From the NCBI GenBank assembly GCA_036401335.1, contig DASWVC010000007.1, positions 1 through 15,933 on the forward strand: a DNA stretch of 15,933 nucleotides, given 5' to 3'. Position numbers and translations under genes: made by a program. The DNA comes from DASWVC01 sp036401335. GTDB lineage: Bacteria > Verrucomicrobiota > Verrucomicrobiia > Chthoniobacterales > JAFAMB01. This document shows positions 1 to 7,318 of this stretch, piece after piece (the first letter of the stretch is position 1; each line of letters opens with the position of its first letter). Under the pieces are notes generated by a model. It was not told the DNA's origin, made no database searches, and worked only from the letters and a program-made list of their open reading frames with translations.

Positions 1-205
1 CATCTTTACGTCCCTCGCTGAAGGTGGCAGAAAAAGGCCGGTGCTGACGCGCATCGCTTCCACCGATTATCCGACCGCAGCTCGCCGTCCAGCCAATTCC
101 CGGCTCGATTGCCGGAAACTCGCACGCCTTCACGGCGTTGAATTGCCGTCCTGGCGCACTTCGCTCGAGGCCTGCCTGCGACGTTTGACGAACAACGCGC
201 CATGA
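1..205 (+). CDS. rfbD: dTDP-4-dehydrorhamnose reductase, C-terminal part (left edge)
   Basis: This is the 3' end of a gene that begins left of the window; reading from base 2 gives 67 residues and a TGA at 203-205. The product reduces dTDP-4-dehydro-L-rhamnose to dTDP-L-rhamnose with NAD(P)H, the last step of cytosolic dTDP-rhamnose synthesis. The visible tail holds the RmlD C-terminal signature: a Thr-Asp-Tyr-Pro-Thr segment, then ARRPANSRLDCRKL, then a Gly-Val-Glu-Leu-Pro-Ser-Trp-Arg stretch, matching the family pattern DYPTPARRPxNSxLD..KL followed by (I/V)xLPxWR. The catalytic Rossmann part lies outside the window. The next gene, rfbA, begins 28 bp downstream on the same strand and works in the same pathway, so the two are probably one operon. 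The piece has no in-window start codon and is easily missed by gene callers. The identification rests on this short tail plus the context. Confidence 0.88.
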   Translation, partial: IFTSLAEGGRKRPVLTRIASTDYPTAARRPANSRLDCRKLARLHGVELPSWRTSLEACLRRLTNNAP

Positions 206-233
206 TCCTTCTCACCACCATTGGGCCATCACC

Positions 234-1106
234 ATGAAAGGCATCATTCTTGCCGGCGGAAGCGGCACCCGGCTTTACCCTGTGACGCTGGCCACGTCCA
301 AACAACTCATCCCGGTCTATGATAAGCCGATGATCTACTATCCCTTAAGCGTGCTCATGTTTGCCGGGATCTGCGAAGTCTTGATCATTTCGACGCCGCG
401 CGACCTGCCCCAGTTCGAACGGCTGCTCGGAGATGGGTCACAATGGGGATTGCGTTTCCACTATGCTGCCCAGCCGCATCCGGGCGGTCTGGCTCAAGCC
501 TACGTGATCGGAGGTGATTTTATTGCCGGCGAACGTTCGGCCCTTATTCTCGGTGACAACGTCTTTTACGGTCATGGGCTCGCAGAGTTGCTCGCACCGG
601 GTCACGTCAACCCAGTGGGAGCAACTGTTTTTGCCTACCACGTGAATGATCCCCAGCGGTACGGCGTCATCGAGTTCGACGAGCACGGGCGCGCCCTTTC
701 AATCGAGGAAAAGCCGCAGGTGCCACGCTCCAACTGGGCTGTCACCGGCCTCTACTTTTACGATGAAACGGTCACGGGGATCGTTTCCGCCCTTAAGCCT
801 TCCGCGCGGGGTGAGCTCGAGATCACCGATGTCAACCGCGCTTACCTTGAGCGCGGCGAGCTTGCGGTGAAACGAATGGGCCGCGGCTTCGCATGGTTCG
901 ACATGGGCACGCACGACAGCCTGCTCGAGGCGGCTGGTTTTGTGCAAACTTTGGAAAAACGCCAGGGTTTGCGCATCGCTTGCCCGGAAGAAATCGCGTA
1001 TGAAAAAGGATTTATCACCTACGAAGAGTTTGTCCAACTTGGCAGAAAGTTCGAGAAAAGCACTTATGGACAGTACTTGCTCCGAGTCGCCAATGAGCGT
1101 GCGTAG
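234..1106 (+). CDS. rfbA: Glucose-1-phosphate thymidylyltransferase (RmlA)
   Basis: A complete 290-residue nucleotidyltransferase, the normal length for RmlA. It joins dTTP and alpha-D-glucose 1-phosphate to give dTDP-glucose and pyrophosphate, the first step to dTDP-L-rhamnose in the cytosol. The start is fixed by the family's N-terminus MKGIILAGGSGTRLYPVT, whose Gly-rich loop and Arg13 bind the nucleotide. Further signatures are SKQLIPVYDKPMIYYPL (22-38), LGDN with the metal-binding Asp (106-109), RYGV (142-145), EEKP (158-161), ELEITDVN (194-201), WFDMGTHDSL (221-230) and CPEEIAY (250-256). One small oddity is QPHPGGLAQAY (80-90), where the common form is QPSPDGLAQAF. No clear Shine-Dalgarno sequence precedes the ATG, so translation may rely on coupling to rfbD, 28 bp upstream. 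A 364-bp repeat-filled gap follows, so the operon may end here. Confidence 0.97.
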   Translation: MKGIILAGGSGTRLYPVTLATSKQLIPVYDKPMIYYPLSVLMFAGICEVLIISTPRDLPQFERLLGDGSQWGLRFHYAAQPHPGGLAQAYVIGGDFIAGERSALILGDNVFYGHGLAELLAPGHVNPVGATVFAYHVNDPQRYGVIEFDEHGRALSIEEKPQVPRSNWAVTGLYFYDETVTGIVSALKPSARGELEITDVNRAYLERGELAVKRMGRGFAWFDMGTHDSLLEAAGFVQTLEKRQGLRIACPEEIAYEKGFITYEEFVQLGRKFEKSTYGQYLLRVANERA

Positions 1107-1124
1107 GGCCGCCCCTTGGGGAGG

Positions 1125-1154
1125 TCCGGTAGGGTCACGAGTCCCTTCGTGACC
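1125..1154 (+). repeat. Hairpin repeat unit 1 (stem GGTCACGA)
   Basis: The box TCCGGTAGGG leads into a perfect 8-bp stem: GGTCACGA at 1133-1140 pairs with TCGTGACC at 1147-1154 around the loop GTCCCT. It lies 18 bp after the rfbA stop. It is one of eight related units in the window and has no T-run, so it is unlikely to be an ordinary terminator. Confidence 0.85.
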
Positions 1155-1409
1155 GGGGTATCGGCGTGGAAGCCGGACGGGGTGAAGCAAATGCCACAAA
1201 TCGAAGAGCCGAAGAATGCCACAACTGGTTCCCGAGTCACGATCAGCGTTGCTTCTCTGCGTCGGCCGGTGGTGGCACCCTTCCATTTTTTGGCTTGTGG
1301 CATTACGGGGGCCATGTTGCCCGGTGCATTTGGCAATAAGCAGCCGTCCCTGCCAGACTGCTTTCACGCCGAAACGCCCATGCCCCGTAGCGCCGACACC
1401 TTCTTCCGC

Positions 1410-1440
1410 GGTCGGCAAGGGACTGCCGACCCTACCGGAG
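1410..1440 (-). repeat. Hairpin repeat unit 2 (stem GGTCGGCA), inverted
   Basis: A perfect 8-bp stem, GGTCGGCA (1410-1417) with TGCCGACC (1424-1431), surrounds AGGGAC, the complement of the GTCCCT loop of unit 1. The complement of the CTCCGGTAGGG box follows at 1430-1440. It faces unit 1 across about 255 bp. Unit 4 at 9960-9989 has the same stem in the other orientation. Confidence 0.85.
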
Positions 1441-1470
1441 GTATACCCAGGACCAGCAACTGCACTGCCG

Positions 1471-3600
1471 ATGCATGTTCCTAACTACCCGCGTGAATCC
1501 GCGCGCGCCATGCACGCACCCGACAGCTTGAGCCGTCTCATTGCCTTGGGCGCCTTGTGCTTCTTTGCCTCCTTCCCGTTGATCCTGATTCTCAAGAATG
1601 GCGTCCGGGTTCCTTATGGGGATGAATACGCCTTGGGACCGCTCCTGGAGGCCGTTCGGTCAGGCCGCGCCTCCTTGGAAACCTTCTGGATACCGCACAA
1701 CGAACACCGCATCATGTTTCCCCGACTGGTGTTTTGCATCCTGGTCACCCTGACCCGGTGGAACTCCGTCGACATCATGATCGCGTCTTGGGTGGTGATG
1801 ACGGGAGCCGGCCTTTTTCTGCTTCACGGTTTAGCCAGGATCTTCGACGAAGCTCGTCCGCGCCTTTGGCTCCTGACCGTTATAGCTTCCTTCTCGCTCT
1901 TTTACTCTGCCATTCAGAAGGAAAACTGGCTTTGGGCCTTTCAGCTAACTTTTTTCCTCGTCCAGTTCGGCGTGATTCTGGGCACGTTCTGCATGTCGTT
2001 CACCCGAGTCAGAACTACGCCGCGCATTGCGGTGGCGGTGCTGTTTGCCGTTCTGGCTACCGGCTCGACAGCGACAGGTTTAATGGCCTGGCCTGCATTG
2101 ATCGTTACCTTGCTTCTGTCCAATGAAACCAAAGTCCGGAAATTAGCGGGTGCGCTGACCTTACTTGTCTTGATGGCTGGGGTCGGCTTGGCGTACTTCC
2201 ACGCTTACAGAATGCCAGCCGGCGGGCACACCGATGTGCATGCAATGTTGAGGAAGCCGAAGCTTCTGGCCTATTTCTTTCTTGAACTGTTGGGCGCACC
2301 CCTGACCTACGGCTTGCCCGACGAACTAACCGCGAAGCCAAATGCCGCTTTCATTGCCGGTGCCATCCTGCTTCTGCTTTTTCTCGCGTTATCCTGGATC
2401 GTCATCCGGAGTGGCCAACGTGCCAAGGCGGCGCCGTGGATCGGCCTGGCGTTTTTTGGGATGGGTTTCTGCGCGATTACCACCTATGGGCGCGCCGGCT
2501 TTGGCGTAAGCACCGCCTCGTACATCAGCCGGTACACCACGCATGCGGTTCTGTTCACCATTTCCGTCCTCGTGTTGGGTTACCTTAGCCTCAGTGGGCG
2601 CAAGCGGTTGATGAATCGAGCGGAATGGTCCATCGCCGGCGCCTTGTCCGGCGGGTTTGGGGTTCTCGTCGCGATGGGATACCTGCAAGCTTTCCATGCT
2701 GCGCCGCTCGAACAAGCCCCGCGGCTTCTCGCAAAAAAACTCTTGCCGTTTCTGCCGTACATCGACCCGCAAACGGACGGATCGCCCACCGGACCGTTCT
2801 TTGCGCTTTGTCCGGCCCCCCATTTCCATCTGTACGAGAGCGGGTTAAAACCCTACCGCGATCTGGGTTACCTGCGAACGGTAAACAACGCCCGCTTCAA
2901 TGCTTCTCCCGCCGGGCTCCAGGGAGGTTATTCAATTTCTCAGGTGAAGGGCGGAGCCTTCCCGAGCGTGGAGCTCACCGGCCAAATCCACGCCGACCCG
3001 ATGGCTTCGCTGAAATTCGTGTTTTTTAAAATGGAAGGTCAGGACAAGTTTTTGGCCGCCACGACGCTGGATCCGGAACCTGCGAACGCCGGTAAGCATG
3101 CTTTCGATTGGCATTTGGCCCTTGCCCCAGAGCTCCTTGCGAGCGGCAAGCGGTTGCAGATCTGGGCTTACGACCGTGCTCTCAATGCTTTTTTGGAGGT
3201 GCAACCAGAGCCGGTCCTGGACGAGGGTATGATCACCATTGCGGAATGTTCGATTGATGCCGTCAACGGATTGCCGGTTGCCACGCAGCCGATCGAGGCG
3301 GGAGGGCCCCTTTTCGTTCAGGGTTGGGCGACCGTCTGCGGGGAGAAAGGAATGGGGAATGACGGCGTCTTTGTCGTCATGATTGGCAGTGACGGTAAGT
3401 TCCTGCGCGGCATTCGGGCTCGAGCGGTTCCCCGACCAGACGTCGACGCGTACTTCAAACATCCTGAGATGGGCACCGTTGGCTTTGAGGCCGTTTTGGA
3501 TACAACCAATTTAAAAGGCAACGGCAAACTCCAAATCTACGTCGAGCGGCAAAAACTATTGCTGCCTTGCCCTTCGATGGTGGGGATACGCAGCCGTTGA
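1471..3600 (+). CDS. Large multi-pass membrane protein, GT-C-like candidate with C-terminal beta domains
   Basis: A 709-residue protein counted from ATG 1471; ATG 1510 (696 residues) is the alternative, and neither has a good Shine-Dalgarno sequence. I know of no characterised function. A membrane span at about 23-41 is followed by an acidic Asp51-Glu52-Tyr53 and the motif PHNEHR (75-80). Many further hydrophobic spans run to about 405. An early extracytoplasmic acidic pair is typical of GT-C glycosyltransferases that use lipid-linked sugars, so a glycan-transfer role is inferred. Residues 480-580 look like a soluble beta-rich domain. Residues 600-700 (GWA..., RPDV, GFEAVLD) resemble a beta-sandwich module seen in polysaccharide-locus proteins. 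It is a close paralogue of the convergent gene ending at 3604, with identical blocks such as KENWLWAFQLTFFLVQFGV, and has about 130 extra C-terminal residues. Confidence 0.8.
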   Translation: MHVPNYPRESARAMHAPDSLSRLIALGALCFFASFPLILILKNGVRVPYGDEYALGPLLEAVRSGRASLETFWIPHNEHRIMFPRLVFCILVTLTRWNSVDIMIASWVVMTGAGLFLLHGLARIFDEARPRLWLLTVIASFSLFYSAIQKENWLWAFQLTFFLVQFGVILGTFCMSFTRVRTTPRIAVAVLFAVLATGSTATGLMAWPALIVTLLLSNETKVRKLAGALTLLVLMAGVGLAYFHAYRMPAGGHTDVHAMLRKPKLLAYFFLELLGAPLTYGLPDELTAKPNAAFIAGAILLLLFLALSWIVIRSGQRAKAAPWIGLAFFGMGFCAITTYGRAGFGVSTASYISRYTTHAVLFTISVLVLGYLSLSGRKRLMNRAEWSIAGALSGGFGVLVAMGYLQAFHAAPLEQAPRLLAKKLLPFLPYIDPQTDGSPTGPFFALCPAPHFHLYESGLKPYRDLGYLRTVNNARFNASPAGLQGGYSISQVKGGAFPSVELTGQIHADPMASLKFVFFKMEGQDKFLAATTLDPEPANAGKHAFDWHLALAPELLASGKRLQIWAYDRALNAFLEVQPEPVLDEGMITIAECSIDAVNGLPVATQPIEAGGPLFVQGWATVCGEKGMGNDGVFVVMIGSDGKFLRGIRARAVPRPDVDAYFKHPEMGTVGFEAVLDTTNLKGNGKLQIYVERQKLLLPCPSMVGIRSR

Positions 3601-3603
3601 AGG

Positions 3604-5409
3604 TTACTTCTGACCTTCTGCGTTTTGCCCCACCTCCAGGAAGGTGTTCGATCCTTTGTCGAAAACCCATTGCTGGAGCCGGGTGCCGTTGGCAACCGCT
3701 TGCGCCGGGAGGATGGTTTGCCAGTCGTAAACGTAGCTGCCCGTGCCCAGAGACTCAGAATGCAATTCGGTTGCGGCAAGGAATTTGTCCTGCCCTTCCG
3801 GTTTCAAAAACACCAACGTCGGCGATACCGTGGATCCGGCCTTAACCAAGCCGGTCGCACGCACGTCGTGGAACACGTCGACCGACGCATTCGCAACCGA
3901 ACAATTTCCCTTCAGTTCCGCGGAAAGACCTCCGAACCGCGCGTGCTTAACCGCGTGCACATGGCCGAGGTTGCAGTACGGTTTCAGGTAAGCGTCGAAA
4001 ATCCGACATCCCGGGACGGCGGTAAGCGCGAAAAAAGGCCCGGCGGGCGATCCGTCCGTTCCTGGGTCAAAATACGGAAGAAAAGGCAGGAGCTTTGCTG
4101 ACAGGAGACGTGGCCGTTGTTCGGCCGGGGCCGTCCGGAACGCCTGTACATCTCCTAACAGAACGAGAACTCCAAGGGCGCCTGGCAAGAGGCCGGCCAT
4201 CGACCATTCCGCTCGGGTTATCGGCCGCTTTCGCCCACCAAGGCTAAGGTAACCCAAGGCCAGAACGGAAATGGTGAACAGAACTTCATGCGTGGTAAAA
4301 CGGCTGGTGTAGGCTGCGGACCAGGTAGGAAGCCGGTAGATGCCGGAAACGAGGCGCCCGTAGGTTGCCATCGCACAGAATCCCAACACAAAAAACCCGA
4401 GGCCGATCCAGGGCGCCGCCTTTGACCGCTGGTTGCTCCGGATGACCAGGTAAGATAACAAGAAAAAAAGAAAGAGAAGAACACACCCGGCGATGAACGC
4501 GGCTTTTGGTTTCACCCTTAGATCGTCGGACAACCCGAAAGTTAGCGGTGCACCCAGCAGTTCGACGAAGAAATGTACCAGAAGCTTTGGTTTGCTCAGT
4601 ATTTCAGAGGCATTGAAGTGCCCGGCGGACGGCGTCTGGTAGTCGTGAAAGTATGCCCCGACAACACCGGCGGTGAGCAGGAGTAAAACCAGGGTCCCGA
4701 CCAGCTTTCCCCTTTTTGTCTCATCGGAAAGCAATAGGGTGATGATCAGCGCTGGCCACATGAGCAGGCCCTGCGCCGCTGAGAAGGTTGCGAGAACGCC
4801 GAAGAGCACCGCGGCAGGCAGGCGTTTAAAGATGCTGATCCGGGTGAATGACATCCAGAACGTGCCCAGAATCACGCCAAACTGGACCAGGAAAAAGGTC
4901 AACTGAAAGGCCCAAAGCCAGTTTTCCTTTTGAATGGCAGAGTAGAAAAGCGAAAGCGAGAGAGCAACCGCAACAATCCAGAGACGCGGCCGGAATTCGT
5001 CAAAAATCCTCGTCAGGCAATGGAGCAGAAAAAGGCCGGCTCCGGCCATCACGGCCCAGGAGGCAATCATGATGGCTACCGAGTTCCACCTTGTGAGAAA
5101 GATAAGCAGGCTGAGCACAAGACGGGGAAACAAAATGCGGTGCTCGTTGTGCGGAGCCCAGAAGGTTGCGAATGAGGCGTGCCCTGATCGAATCGTTTCG
5201 ATCACCCAGACGAATTCGTATTCGTCCACAACAGGGACCTTGATGCCGTTTGTAAGGATTAGAAGCAGGGGAACGCACGCAAAGACAGCCAAGGCGCACA
5301 ATCCAACCCACCAATACCGTGTGGCGGTTTCGAGGTAACGCGGTGAAAGCCTTAACTTGCGTCCTTGATCCTGGACGGACGCCCGCAGCATTCCATTCGT
5401 GCCTGCCAT
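3604..5409 (-). CDS. Multi-pass membrane protein, paralogue of the convergent neighbour; GT-C-like candidate
   Basis: A 601-residue integral membrane protein on the minus strand. The start at 5409 gives a cytoplasmic tail of about 30 residues before the first span (33-52); ATG 5391 is an alternative, and GAGG lies very close to the 5409 ATG. After span 1 come Asp62-Glu63-Tyr64 and PHNEHR (86-91), as in the neighbour, then multiple hydrophobic spans and a soluble C-terminal domain of about 100 residues containing FLKPEGQDKFLAATELHS. By eye, well over half of the residues match the neighbour, and nucleotide identity is also visible in conserved blocks (about 1905-1990 against the complement of about 4850-4935). 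This copy stops at FLEV plus eight residues, where the other continues for about 130 more, so it is either the shorter ancestral form or truncated. The stop codons are 3 bp apart, so transcripts from both genes probably overlap. Sugar transfer at the membrane is inferred only. Confidence 0.82.
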   Translation of the reverse strand: MAGTNGMLRASVQDQGRKLRLSPRYLETATRYWWVGLCALAVFACVPLLLILTNGIKVPVVDEYEFVWVIETIRSGHASFATFWAPHNEHRILFPRLVLSLLIFLTRWNSVAIMIASWAVMAGAGLFLLHCLTRIFDEFRPRLWIVAVALSLSLFYSAIQKENWLWAFQLTFFLVQFGVILGTFWMSFTRISIFKRLPAAVLFGVLATFSAAQGLLMWPALIITLLLSDETKRGKLVGTLVLLLLTAGVVGAYFHDYQTPSAGHFNASEILSKPKLLVHFFVELLGAPLTFGLSDDLRVKPKAAFIAGCVLLFLFFLLSYLVIRSNQRSKAAPWIGLGFFVLGFCAMATYGRLVSGIYRLPTWSAAYTSRFTTHEVLFTISVLALGYLSLGGRKRPITRAEWSMAGLLPGALGVLVLLGDVQAFRTAPAEQRPRLLSAKLLPFLPYFDPGTDGSPAGPFFALTAVPGCRIFDAYLKPYCNLGHVHAVKHARFGGLSAELKGNCSVANASVDVFHDVRATGLVKAGSTVSPTLVFLKPEGQDKFLAATELHSESLGTGSYVYDWQTILPAQAVANGTRLQQWVFDKGSNTFLEVGQNAEGQK

Positions 5410-5471
5410 TTCCTCGTCTGCACTACCCGGAAGGCGTTGGCAAACGCTTTCACGACCCCTAAAATTCTTCT

Positions 5472-5500
5472 TTGAAAAGCGGGTGGACGGTCCCTAGTAA
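5472..5500 (+). promoter_or_regulatory. Possible sigma-70-type promoter for the methyltransferase gene
   Basis: TTGAAA (5472-5477) and TAGTAA (5495-5500) are separated by 17 bp in the 150-bp gap between two divergent genes, with the ATG about 60 bp downstream. The -35 matches consensus at five of six positions but the -10 at only three, so this is a weak call. Confidence 0.22.
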
Positions 5501-5559
5501 GGGGAAGACTTAATAATGCTCCGCTACCGCACACTGCCGTCCTCGCCCCTTGAATACCC

Positions 5560-6246
5560 ATGAGCAAACACAGTCCCCAGGAGCTTCAGCGCATTTACGC
5601 CCAGCGCTTTGCCGACCAGAAAGAACGCCGGGAAGCAGTCTGGGCAGTTTTGATCAAAGATTATTTTCAGAAAGAGATCTCTCCGGAGAGTTCTCTGCTC
5701 GAGCTCGGCTGTGGCCACGGAGAATTCCTACGCATGATCCGGGCCCGTGAAAAATATGGCATGGACCTTAATCCTGATGCCACCAAGCTGGCTCCCCCGG
5801 GGGTGACCATCTTTGAACAAGACTGCAGCCACACTTGGCCGCTCAGCGAAAACAGCCTTGACGTGATCTTCACCTCCAACTTCTTCGAGCACCTGCCCGA
5901 CAAGCAGGCCCTGAGCCGGACCCTCGATGAGGTGACGAGATGCCTGAAACCCCAGGGGCGCTTGATCGCGCTTGGACCAAACATTGCCAAGCTCCACGGC
6001 CGCTACTGGCATTTCTGGGACCATCACCTCGCCCTTACCGACCTGGCTTTTGGCGAAACTTTAAAGAACCGCGGCTTCGTCGTCGAATGCTCGTTGGCCG
6101 CCTTTCTCCCGTACACCATGGCGAACGGTCGAACCCAACTCCTGGAGCCTAAAGCTCTGGCCCTCCTTACCCGCCTTTACCTCAAGACCCGGCTGCTTTG
6201 GCCCGTGCTGGGCAAACAGTTCCTGCTGATCGCCCGGAAACCTTGA
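5560..6246 (+). CDS. Class I SAM-dependent methyltransferase
   Basis: A 228-residue cytosolic methyltransferase of the Methyltransf_11 type, transferring a methyl group from S-adenosylmethionine to an unknown acceptor. Motif I, LLELGCGHGEF (46-56), forms the SAM-binding loop. Asp69 in YGMDLNP is the expected ribose-binding acidic residue. SNFFEHLPD (106-114) and the segment CLKPQGRLIALGPN (128-141) are the usual motif IV and post-motif positions. A His/Trp-rich segment (147-158, RYWHFWDHH) may help form the acceptor pocket. Proteins of this shape are common in polysaccharide loci, where they methylate sugars or process glycan precursors, and the flanking genes support that inference. It is divergent from the membrane-protein gene at 5409. 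No strong Shine-Dalgarno sequence is seen. The substrate cannot be read from the sequence. Confidence 0.88.
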   Translation: MSKHSPQELQRIYAQRFADQKERREAVWAVLIKDYFQKEISPESSLLELGCGHGEFLRMIRAREKYGMDLNPDATKLAPPGVTIFEQDCSHTWPLSENSLDVIFTSNFFEHLPDKQALSRTLDEVTRCLKPQGRLIALGPNIAKLHGRYWHFWDHHLALTDLAFGETLKNRGFVVECSLAAFLPYTMANGRTQLLEPKALALLTRLYLKTRLLWPVLGKQFLLIARKP

Positions 6247-6362
6247 CAAAACACCGGGATTTGCCCGTGCGGGGCATGTGCCAAAAGCCTTCGCCTTCGT
6301 GATCCTCGCCCTGGCCGCTGGTCCTATCGACACAAAGCTGTCTCTGTCCGGAGCTGCAGAAT

Positions 6363-7253
6363 TCATTGACCGACTTGATTCGCATTTAGCACGTCTGCAT
6401 GAGCGCGAGCGAATTCACCAACGGTCATGGGCCTGCGTCCGGTCAGCGTTTCGACGTTGTTATCCGATCCGGACATGTGGCCGGCTTGGTAGTCTGCCAT
6501 CGCGCCGCGGAGATGCTGGACGACGTACGGCGGGACGCCCATTGCCTCTATCGATGTGCAATATTCATCGATCGGTAAGTCTTGAAACACGATCTTGCGA
6601 CCGAGCGCCTCGGTCAGCTCCGCCGCCATCTTTTCATGGTCCATCTCGACCGCGCCAGAAAGAGGAATGGTCTTGCCAATGTGCTCTTCGGGATTCTTAA
6701 GGAGCGCCGCGATGGCGCGACCCTGATCTTCCGCTGCAATTGGCGAGTGTCGTCCTTTGCCGACGGGCATGCGCAAAACGCCCCGCTGCACGTAGGGCAG
6801 TTGCCACGGGTAGAGAAGCCATTCGAGGAAATAGGTCGGGCGCAGATGAATGACGCGGAGACCCGACCAGTTGAGCACCTGTTCGGCGATAAAGCTGTCC
6901 CGGCACGAGTCGCTCGTGGATTCACGGTTTGCTGAGCGCTGCGATAAATTGATTAGCGTCGATACGCCCGCTTCCTTCGCGGCCTGGGCGAAATTGACGG
7001 TCGCATGGATCAGGCCGGGCTTTACAGGCCAACACAGGTAAGCCGCATCGACACCTTCCATGGCAGCGCGAATGGTATTGATCTCCAGCAGGTCACCGAC
7101 GACGACTTCGGCACCCAGCTCCTCCAGCGCAACAGAACGTTTGTCCTTGCCGTGTACCAGGGCGCGAACCTTTAGTCGGAGGCCGAGCGATTCTCTAACG
7201 GCAGTGCGGCCCGTGTCTCCGGTCGCACCTGTGATCAAGGCTTTTTTTGTCAT
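6363..7253 (-). CDS. NmrA-like atypical SDR family NAD(P)-binding protein
   Basis: A 296-residue protein of the NmrA-like branch of atypical short-chain dehydrogenases. The N-terminus MTKKALITGATGDTGR carries the Rossmann dinucleotide-binding motif GATGDTGR (9-16). The second strand ends in ALVHGKDKR (31-39), suited to NADP, and GDLLE (53-57) is the expected Asp motif after strand 3. The segment RVIHLRPTYFLEWLL (133-147) matches the substrate-domain entry of NmrA/quinone-reductase-2-like proteins, and TGRRPMTVGEF (271-281) matches their C-terminal signature. Members either reduce small quinones or carbonyls or sense NADP(H); the exact role cannot be assigned. It is the last gene of the minus-strand cassette led by the TetR gene. 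The deleted relative 65 bp upstream of it suggests an old tandem duplication. No clear Shine-Dalgarno sequence precedes the ATG. Confidence 0.87.
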   Translation of the reverse strand: MTKKALITGATGDTGRTAVRESLGLRLKVRALVHGKDKRSVALEELGAEVVVGDLLEINTIRAAMEGVDAAYLCWPVKPGLIHATVNFAQAAKEAGVSTLINLSQRSANRESTSDSCRDSFIAEQVLNWSGLRVIHLRPTYFLEWLLYPWQLPYVQRGVLRMPVGKGRHSPIAAEDQGRAIAALLKNPEEHIGKTIPLSGAVEMDHEKMAAELTEALGRKIVFQDLPIDEYCTSIEAMGVPPYVVQHLRGAMADYQAGHMSGSDNNVETLTGRRPMTVGEFARAHADVLNANQVGQ

Positions 7254-7318
7254 ATTTCAACCGGTGGTTAAGAGTCAAATGGCCCCCTGGATTATCGGCG
7301 GTTTCGACAAATAAATGC

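Larger units (their letters stand above)
1107..1470. other. 364-bp gap: inverted hairpin units around a nested inverted repeat
   Basis: No convincing gene is seen here. Two hairpin units in opposite orientation (1125-1154 and 1410-1440) bound the region. Between them the decamer AATGCCACAA occurs twice directly (1190-1199, 1215-1224) and once inverted as TTGTGGCATT (1295-1304). The arrangement resembles a composite of REP-like units or a MITE-like non-autonomous element. The reading frame of the following membrane protein stays open back to 1216, but translating across unit 2 would only read repeat DNA, so this part is not taken as coding. Confidence 0.6.

Noticed and set aside
699..1418. 239-residue minus-strand open frame opposite rfbA and the repeat gap
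   Set aside because: It is antisense to conserved RmlA coding sequence and reads through repeat DNA; no family resemblance.
1216..1470. N-terminal extension of the membrane protein frame back to ATG 1216
   Set aside because: It would translate through hairpin unit 2 and an inverted repeat, has no resemblance to the paralogue, and adds 85 residues before the first membrane span; the start at 1471 or 1510 is more credible.
6247..6362. Hairpin GCCC/GGGC near 6263-6276 as a terminator of the methyltransferase or NmrA gene
   Set aside because: The stem is only about 4-5 bp and no T-run follows on either strand.
6278..6700. 140-residue plus-strand frame beginning with a signal-like MPKAFAFVILALAAG
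   Set aside because: After about 30 residues it runs antisense through the conserved end of the NmrA gene and loses any protein-like character; the hydrophobic start looks accidental.
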